DNA from: Kangiella sp.
GTDB taxonomy: Bacteria > Pseudomonadota > Gammaproteobacteria > Enterobacterales > Kangiellaceae
DNA length: 9,973 bases
NCBI GenBank assembly: GCA_026195755.1
Contig: JAPHRL010000194.1
Coordinates: forward strand, 1 to 9,973
Direction: 5' to 3'
In this document: one piece after another, positions 6,299 to 9,973 of the stretch
Layout of the letters: the number at the start of each line of letters is the position of its first letter
Position numbering within the stretch: position 1 is the stretch's first letter
Position numbers and translations under genes: made by a program
Notes under the pieces: model-generated
Databases searched by the model: none
What the model was told of the DNA's origin: nothing
What the model saw: the letters and a program-made list of their open reading frames with translations, nothing else

Positions 6299-7909
6299 CT
6301 ACTTACTCTTTGCCGCGTGCTGCTTTTCAATCTTTTTGGTTACGTACTGTTGTTGTGCTACAGAAATTAAATTGTTACACAACCAGTAAAGTACCAGCCC
6401 CGCAGGGAAGAACAACATAAAGACCGTAAACACTATCGGCAAATAGCTCATGATCTTTTGTTGCATGGGATCCATAGTAGGCGACTGAGGTTGTAATTTC
6501 TGCATCAACCACATACTACCACCCATCAACAAAGGTAATACAAAATAAGGGTCGGCTACCGATAAATCCTGAATCCAACCAAAGAAAGGTGCATGTCGCA
6601 ACTCAACCGCTTCGAACAACACATAATAGAGTGCGATAAAGATTGGGAACTGTAATAACATGGGAAGACAACCACCAAATGGGTTGGCGCCTTCTTCCTT
6701 ATACATCTTCATCATTTCCTGCTGCATGCGCTGCTTGTCTTCACCATAACGCTCTTTTAATTGCTGCATTTTAGGTGCCAACTTACGCATATTAGCCATT
6801 GAGCGATATTGCGCTGCCGAAAGTGGATATAGCAATGTTTTAACGACCAGGGTTACTAAAATTATCGCCAAGCCCCAGTTTGCGACAAAGGAATAGAAGA
6901 ACTGCATCAACTTATATATTGGTAAACCAATCCACCACACCCAGCTTAAATCCAGAGATTTCTCAAGTCCTGGAGCCGCAGCTTCTAATCGTTTTAAAAT
7001 TTTTGGCCCTACGTATAAGGTTGCATCAATCACTTTTTCGCTTTGTGCAGCAACCGATACTGTTGGCTGAATAAACCGAATGATCGTTTCCTGGTTTGGT
7101 TTTACAGTTGTAGTAATCTTTATTTGTTCTTCTTGCTCAGGTATCCAGGCAGAAATGAAATAATGCTGCAAATAACCAATCCAGCCGCCTTCTCGGGTAA
7201 CGCTAACAGGCTCTTCAGCCAAATCCTCGAAAGAAATCTTTTCATACTTCCTTTCTTCTGGAGAGTAGGCCACACCAATAAATGGCGACATACCAAAAGA
7301 GGATTTTTCCTCCAAGCCGGTTGATTTTTGATCCCGAATCAACTCTGCAACAAAATTATAGGTTCTATCATTCGATGATTGGTTTTTAACCTTATACTGA
7401 ACCCCAATTTCAAAGTTATTTCTTTTAAAAACAAAGGTCTTTGTGAACTCAACACCTTCTTCATTTACCCAGGTTAGTGGAACTGTCAGTTCTTCCTGGT
7501 TATCTTTTAAATGATAGGAAGTATCTTGGCTAGAATAAGTTGCACGTGGCAGCTGATTATCTGGAGCACCAGTCCCCAGCAAGGCACTTTTTGCCTGATA
7601 TAAACGATCGCGGTAATCAAACAACACCACTTTTTCTGCTTCGTTTTTAAGCTCTCGGTTGTAGTTATTGAGTTCAGCATAAACTACATCGCCTCCAACT
7701 CGATCAATTTTCACCTTTAAAACATCGGTTACTACCTCAACCAAGTTGCCAGTTTTCACTTTACTGTCAACGACAGTGTTACTTTGTCCAAACTGTTCAT
7801 TCACTTCTTGTTGCGGTTGCTGTGGGCCATAATCTTTCTGCCAAGCTTGGTACAACAAGAAGCTGCAAATAGCTAAACCTAATATAAAAAATCCGCGCAT
7901 CGATTCCAT
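6299..7909 (-). CDS. yidC: YidC, membrane protein insertase
   Basis: Inner-membrane insertase of the YidC/Oxa1/Alb3 family, acting alone or with SecYEG to insert and fold membrane proteins. It has 536 residues, close to the 548 of E. coli. In order: a first membrane segment (about 6-22); a large periplasmic beta-rich domain (about 55-315) with GGWIGYLQHYF (241-251); then the conserved insertase core of five membrane segments (roughly 325-362, 412-435, 452-470, 488-502, 503-522). The cytoplasmic loop has the typical KMQQLKERYG and DKQRMQQEMM (391-400) sequence, and NPFGGCLPMLLQFPIF (409-424) is diagnostic. The charged groove residue that is Arg366 in E. coli aligns here with Lys357, a substitution I believe is known in other gammaproteobacteria. 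ATG 7909 gives the normal N-terminus and has AAGAGA a few bases upstream. It lies 30 bases after yidD. Confidence 0.98.
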   Translation of the reverse strand: MESMRGFFILGLAICSFLLYQAWQKDYGPQQPQQEVNEQFGQSNTVVDSKVKTGNLVEVVTDVLKVKIDRVGGDVVYAELNNYNRELKNEAEKVVLFDYRDRLYQAKSALLGTGAPDNQLPRATYSSQDTSYHLKDNQEELTVPLTWVNEEGVEFTKTFVFKRNNFEIGVQYKVKNQSSNDRTYNFVAELIRDQKSTGLEEKSSFGMSPFIGVAYSPEERKYEKISFEDLAEEPVSVTREGGWIGYLQHYFISAWIPEQEEQIKITTTVKPNQETIIRFIQPTVSVAAQSEKVIDATLYVGPKILKRLEAAAPGLEKSLDLSWVWWIGLPIYKLMQFFYSFVANWGLAIILVTLVVKTLLYPLSAAQYRSMANMRKLAPKMQQLKERYGEDKQRMQQEMMKMYKEEGANPFGGCLPMLLQFPIFIALYYVLFEAVELRHAPFFGWIQDLSVADPYFVLPLLMGGSMWLMQKLQPQSPTMDPMQQKIMSYLPIVFTVFMLFFPAGLVLYWLCNNLISVAQQQYVTKKIEKQHAAKSK

Positions 7910-7939
7910 AGCAATCTCTTTAATTCTTTGCGTGTACTG

Positions 7940-8164
7940 TTAATCGTTTAGAGGTGGAACGGGATCGTGTCCGCCTTCACACCCAGGATGGCAACGAGCA
8001 ATTCGTTTTATTGTTAACCAACTACCTCTAAATGCTCCATGTTGCTCTAAAGCTTCTATCGAGTAATTGGAGCATGTGGGATAAAAACGGCACTGATTTC
8101 CCATGACAGGGCTCAATACTTTTTGATAACCACGCACAATACCAATTAATACTCGATCGATCAC
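7940..8164 (-). CDS. yidD: YidD, membrane protein insertion efficiency factor
   Basis: Small, probably membrane-associated protein that assists YidC-dependent insertion. It has 74 residues, with an amphipathic N-terminus (IDRVLIGIVRGYQKVLSP). The family signature is complete: CRFYPTCSNYSIEAL with Cys25 and Cys31, then the CHPGCEGGHDPVP segment with Cys58 and Cys62. Many YidD proteins continue further at the C-terminus; this one ends shortly after the signature. The start is a GTG at 8164-8162 that overlaps the rnpA stop as GTGA, implying translational coupling to RnpA. Confidence 0.95.
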   Translation of the reverse strand: MIDRVLIGIVRGYQKVLSPVMGNQCRFYPTCSNYSIEALEQHGAFRGSWLTIKRIARCHPGCEGGHDPVPPLND

Positions 8165-8547
8165 TTGTTAACCCTTTTCTGTAAACGAATCCAGAGTTGT
8201 TCAAGGTGCTCGAATAATACCTTATTCGGTAACTGACTACTACCACGACGAGCCAATAATACGATGTCGAATGACGGTAATTGATGTTGATGTAAACGAA
8301 AGCTTTCACGTGCTAACCGTTTAATCTTATTTCGATCAACGGCATGACAAACGTTTTTCTTAGCAACGATTAAACCAAGTCTTGAAAGTTTTTTTTGATT
8401 GGGTACTGCAAGCAGAGTAAAAGGAGGGCAAACTAACTTGACAGGGTTGTTATTAAAAACCCTTTTGTAATCCTCTGCTGTGAGCAAACGCAGACTCGCT
8501 GGAAAATCAGCCGATAGCTGTTTTTCGTAAGCCTGCTTGTCGCTCAC
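8161..8547 (-). CDS. rnpA: RnpA, protein component of ribonuclease P
   Basis: Basic protein subunit that helps the RNase P RNA remove 5' leaders from precursor tRNAs. It has 128 residues, slightly long: the core from FPASLRLLTAEDYKRVF (15-31) aligns with the usual N-terminus, leaving about 12 extra residues. The signature RNKIKRLARESFR is at 72-84, preceded by LGLIVAKKNV (57-66). Position 74 is Lys where E. coli has Arg. The start is GTG at 8547-8545; the ATG two bases earlier is out of frame and reads straight into TGA. No strong ribosome site is visible, so the start is less certain than the identity. It begins 20 bases after the rpmH stop and overlaps yidD by 4 bases. Confidence 0.95.
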   Translation of the reverse strand: MSDKQAYEKQLSADFPASLRLLTAEDYKRVFNNNPVKLVCPPFTLLAVPNQKKLSRLGLIVAKKNVCHAVDRNKIKRLARESFRLHQHQLPSFDIVLLARRGSSQLPNKVLFEHLEQLWIRLQKRVNK

Positions 8548-8567
8548 ATCAAGGAATACTTTGCTTA

Positions 8568-8702
8568 TCAGGCAGCTAAACGCTTACGACCTTTAGCACG
8601 ACGACGGTTAATTACCTGACGGCCGTTCTTAGTTGCCATACGTGCACGGAAGCCGTGAGTACGCTTGCGCTTGATAATGCTTGGTTGAAATGTTCTTTTC
8701 AT
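8568..8702 (-). CDS. rpmH: Ribosomal protein L34 (bL34)
   Basis: Very short basic protein of the large ribosomal subunit, 44 residues, too short for many gene finders. The translation starts MKRTFQPSIIKRKRTHGFRA and ends NRRRAKGRKRLAA, which is a typical gammaproteobacterial L34 over its full length. The start is ATG at 8702-8700 and the stop is TGA at 8570-8568. It is the first gene of the minus-strand run rpmH-rnpA-yidD-yidC-mnmE. A promoter candidate and a long hairpin lie in the roughly 95-base leader upstream. Confidence 0.98.
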   Translation of the reverse strand: MKRTFQPSIIKRKRTHGFRARMATKNGRQVINRRRAKGRKRLAA

Positions 8703-8737
8703 CGGATTAACCCACTAGCCAATAAAATTTAAGCTGA

Positions 8738-8772
8738 GTTTTTACCACCACCTGATTATGGTGCCTAAAAAC
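8738..8772 (-). ncRNA. Long hairpin in the rpmH 5' leader
   Basis: Read on the minus strand, GTTTTTA (8772-8766) pairs with TAAAAAC (8744-8738) and CACCA (8763-8759) pairs with TGGTG (8750-8746). A 2x1 internal loop separates the stems and the terminal loop has 8 bases. All 12 pairs are perfect. The element ends 35 bases before the rpmH start codon and lies downstream of the predicted promoter, so it should be in the mRNA. A regulatory role is inferred. Confidence 0.5.
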
Positions 8773-8801
8773 GTTATACAGCCTTACTACAAGGACGCGA
8801 G

Positions 8802-8830
8802 ATTTTATAGGATCTATAGGCTTTGTGCAA
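8802..8830 (-). promoter_or_regulatory. Probable rpmH operon promoter with GC-rich discriminator
   Basis: On the minus strand TTGCAC (8830-8825) lies 17 bases before TAAAAT (8807-8802), or 15 before the overlapping TATAAA (8809-8804). The next bases, CTCGCGTCC, form a GC-rich discriminator like those of stringently controlled ribosomal promoters. The predicted start of transcription is near 8795, about 93 bases before the rpmH ATG. Confidence 0.5.
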
Positions 8831-8995
8831 CGATCTTATTGTTTATTTAACAATCTTTTGCTGTTTGTCTACCCCCTATGATTATAAGCCTTTTATGATT
8901 TAGCGGGCTATATTTTAAGCACTTTCTCTTATCTAGTGTTTTTCTCCGTTGTTCAACACTATATCGTCCATAAGAGGAAGAATTCCGCTATTAAT

Positions 8996-9004
8996 TGTGG
9001 ATAT
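8996..9004 (-). promoter_or_regulatory. DnaA box (8/9)
   Basis: TGTGGATAT on the plus strand is the reverse complement of ATATCCACA, differing from TTATCCACA only at the first base. It is the leftmost box and lies apart from the main group. Confidence 0.55.
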
Positions 9005-9040
9005 TTTTATTTCTTATAACCGATAGGAAAAGTTAGATTT

Positions 9041-9065
9041 AATGAAAAAACACTGTTTTTTCATT
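9041..9065. repeat. 25-bp palindrome in the origin region
   Basis: AATGAAAAAACA (9041-9052) and TGTTTTTTCATT (9054-9065) are perfect inverted repeats with 12-bp arms around one central C. A smaller inverted repeat, GTTTT-ATAAG-AAAAC (9066-9080), follows directly. Each arm carries a run of six A or T. It could be a protein site, a cruciform-forming sequence, or a weak bidirectional terminator between rpmH and dnaA. Confidence 0.65.
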
Positions 9066-9120
9066 GTTTTATAAGAAAACCACCCGTTTTACACGCTTTG
9101 AAGCACCCTACAGGTTTATT

Positions 9121-9195
9121 TTAAAGTTATTAAGCCTGTAATATCTATAAAGATCTTTTAAAAGAACTTATTATTATTATTAAGTCTATCTGTTT
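9121..9195. other. Candidate DNA unwinding element
   Basis: This AT-rich stretch includes GATCTTTT (9152-9159), which matches the first part of the E. coli 13-mer consensus GATCTNTTNTTTT. It is followed by repeated TTA triplets (about 9168-9182). On the complementary strand these read as TAA repeats, compatible with the DnaA-trio pattern. The perfect DnaA box begins at 9197. The assignment is an inference from composition and spacing. Confidence 0.4.
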
Positions 9196-9196
9196 C

Positions 9197-9205
9197 TGTG
9201 TATAA
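9197..9205 (-). promoter_or_regulatory. DnaA box (perfect match to TTATNCACA)
   Basis: TGTGTATAA on the plus strand is the reverse complement of TTATACACA. It adjoins the AT-rich stretch proposed as the unwinding element. Confidence 0.7.
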
Positions 9206-9320
9206 CTCACTTTATCTATTTTAATTCAATTAGATACAAACATAATAACCCTCTTTACAAGTGGTCTCATAACTTAAGGATAGATCTTGTATAAGTGTAG
9301 GATTTGGACTAATTACTGTT

Positions 9321-9329
9321 CTATCCACA
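9321..9329 (+). promoter_or_regulatory. DnaA box (8/9)
   Basis: CTATCCACA differs from TTATCCACA only at the first base. It belongs to a cluster with the boxes at 9344 and 9355. Confidence 0.6.
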
Positions 9330-9343
9330 GTTTTAACTTGTTT

Positions 9344-9352
9344 TTATACAGA
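9344..9352 (+). promoter_or_regulatory. DnaA box (8/9)
   Basis: TTATACAGA differs from TTATACACA at one base. A weaker copy, ATACCCACA (7/9), follows two bases later at 9355-9363 in the same orientation. Confidence 0.5.
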
Positions 9353-9464
9353 ATATACCCACAAAAGTGCTTTTTATATTGTTTTGGCTCAAATTTTGTT
9401 TAGTTTTAATTCTGGAGCTTTTATCAGATTCTCTGGGCCTATAGTGAAAATATATAAGTAAAGT

Positions 9465-9473
9465 TGTGGATTA
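9465..9473 (-). promoter_or_regulatory. DnaA box (8/9)
   Basis: TGTGGATTA on the plus strand is the reverse complement of TAATCCACA, one base off TTATCCACA. It lies about 120 bases before dnaA and could also serve in dnaA autoregulation. Confidence 0.55.
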
Positions 9474-9543
9474 TTTTGATAGGGGGATCTACACTTAGTG
9501 CTGTCCTTAAGAAGTGACCAAAAATGTGTTCTATTTAAGAACG

Positions 9544-9565
9544 ATACTAACGAATACTAACTAAC
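9544..9565 (+). repeat. ATACTAAC direct repeat before dnaA
   Basis: ATACTAAC occurs at 9544-9551 and again at 9554-9561, one helical turn apart, and is followed by a partial TAAC (9562-9565). It sits 27-48 bases before the dnaA ATG, in the leader or promoter region. Its function is unknown. Confidence 0.4.
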
Positions 9566-9591
9566 AACCAAGATTTAGGATTCTAATAATA

Positions 9592-9973
9592 ATGACGGGT
9601 AATGTTTGGCGAAGTTGTTTGCAAAAGTTGCAGTCAGAATTGTCTGCTACTGAGTTTAACACTTGGATAAAACCTCTACAGGTACAAGAAACTGATTCAG
9701 AGATGGCTCTATACGCCCCGAATCCTTTTTTCGTAGACTGGATCCGTCAGCAATACCTTGATCGTATTAATGAGTTCTTGGAGCAAAAAGACTCAACAGA
9801 GCAAAAGCAAATTTCATTGCATGTCGGTAATCTTAGTCAACCAGCTGCTCAAAATTCAATCGCCAAAGTCACTAACAGCACTAACAATCAAGCTTCGAGT
9901 TCTTCCAGTTCTCGCCCAGCAACTCCGCATTACAATGATAGTCAATCATCCGGTTTTCAACAAAACAATCTCA
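9592..9973 (+). CDS. dnaA: DnaA, chromosomal replication initiator, N-terminal part (3' end beyond the window)
   Basis: ATPase that binds DnaA boxes and opens the origin. Only 127 codons are visible, so the AAA+ and DNA-binding domains lie to the right. Domain I (about 1-85) is recognisable from VWRSCLQKLQSELSATEF, then NTWIKPLQ with the conserved Trp, and a PNPFFVDWIRQQYLDRI segment. This domain self-associates and contacts the DnaB helicase. From about residue 85 the sequence becomes a flexible linker (domain II) rich in Ser, Gln and Asn, with six serines in a row. ATG 9592 gives the expected N-terminus; AGGA lies 11 bases upstream, a slightly long spacing. No convincing promoter was found upstream. 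It is divergent from rpmH across the origin. Confidence 0.95.
   Translation, partial: MTGNVWRSCLQKLQSELSATEFNTWIKPLQVQETDSEMALYAPNPFFVDWIRQQYLDRINEFLEQKDSTEQKQISLHVGNLSQPAAQNSIAKVTNSTNNQASSSSSSRPATPHYNDSQSSGFQQNNL

Larger units (their letters stand above)
8871..9591. other. Probable chromosomal replication origin (oriC)
   Basis: This is the large noncoding stretch between rpmH and dnaA, where many bacteria carry oriC. No open frame of note crosses it. It is strongly AT-rich. It contains five matches of 8/9 or better to the DnaA box TTATNCACA, one of them perfect (9197-9205), plus weaker copies at 9286-9294 and 9355-9363. A very AT-rich stretch at about 9121-9245 could be the unwinding element. 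Only three GATC sites fall in this stretch (near 9152, 9283 and 9486), far fewer than in E. coli oriC, so Dam/SeqA-style control is not suggested. Identity rests on position plus boxes; the exact minimal origin is not defined. Confidence 0.8.

Noticed and set aside
8028..8309. 93-codon minus-strand frame across the rnpA/yidD junction
   Set aside because: It overlaps two intact conserved genes in a different frame and reads as low-complexity shadow sequence.
8836..8860. Inverted repeat ATTGTT/AACAAT followed by TCTTTT, as a possible terminator
   Set aside because: The stem is only 6 bp, AT-rich and with a broken T-run, and no gene ends there; it overlaps the area just upstream of the rpmH promoter.
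9501..9541. TTAAGAA direct repeat (9507 and 9535) and nearby hexamers as a dnaA promoter
   Set aside because: No hexamer pair here has acceptable spacing (12-13 bp at best), and a 7-base repeat in AT-rich DNA is expected by chance.
1..9973. Insertion sequence, CRISPR array, tRNA or prophage remnant
   Set aside because: No transposase or integrase motifs, no regularly spaced repeats and no tRNA cloverleaf were seen, including at the edges of the three-gene block.

Overview
The window looks like the replication-origin region of a gammaproteobacterial chromosome. The order dnaA / origin / rpmH-rnpA-yidD-yidC-mnmE, with mnmG close by, is the classic bacterial origin neighbourhood. A YidC of 536 residues with a large periplasmic domain and a 44-residue L34 fit a Gram-negative gammaproteobacterium. 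The DNA is AT-rich by eye. The genus cannot be fixed from sequence alone; a marine oceanospirillalean or Kangiella-like bacterium is a guess.

Layout from left to right. (1) 1-1043, minus: the N-terminal 347 residues of MnmG, which runs off the left edge. (2) 1044-1297: a divergent intergenic region with a good mnmG promoter and a hairpin plus U-run right after it. (3) 1298-4920, plus: a three-gene block facing the opposite way to the core genes. It holds a CPBP/Rce1-type membrane protease, a membrane-anchored protein of unknown function closed by a strong terminator, and a processive family-2 glycosyltransferase. (4) 8702-4921, minus: rpmH, rnpA, yidD, yidC and mnmE, tightly packed and probably co-transcribed. 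(5) 8703-9591: an 889-bp AT-rich gap with several DnaA boxes, a candidate unwinding element, a 25-bp palindrome and the rpmH promoter and leader; this is the likely oriC. (6) 9592-9973, plus: the first 127 codons of dnaA.

The core genes form three functional sets. DnaA and the origin start replication. L34, RnpA, YidD and YidC link translation, tRNA maturation and membrane insertion. MnmE and MnmG form one complex that modifies the wobble uridine of certain tRNAs; here the plus-strand block lies between them.

I did not find a clear new defence or mobile system. The parts that are not routine are the inserted three-gene block (especially the 421-residue unknown protein), the structured leaders of mnmG and rpmH, and the palindromes in the origin. 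Half of the ten genes appear to use GTG or TTG starts, so several starts given here differ from the longest open frame.
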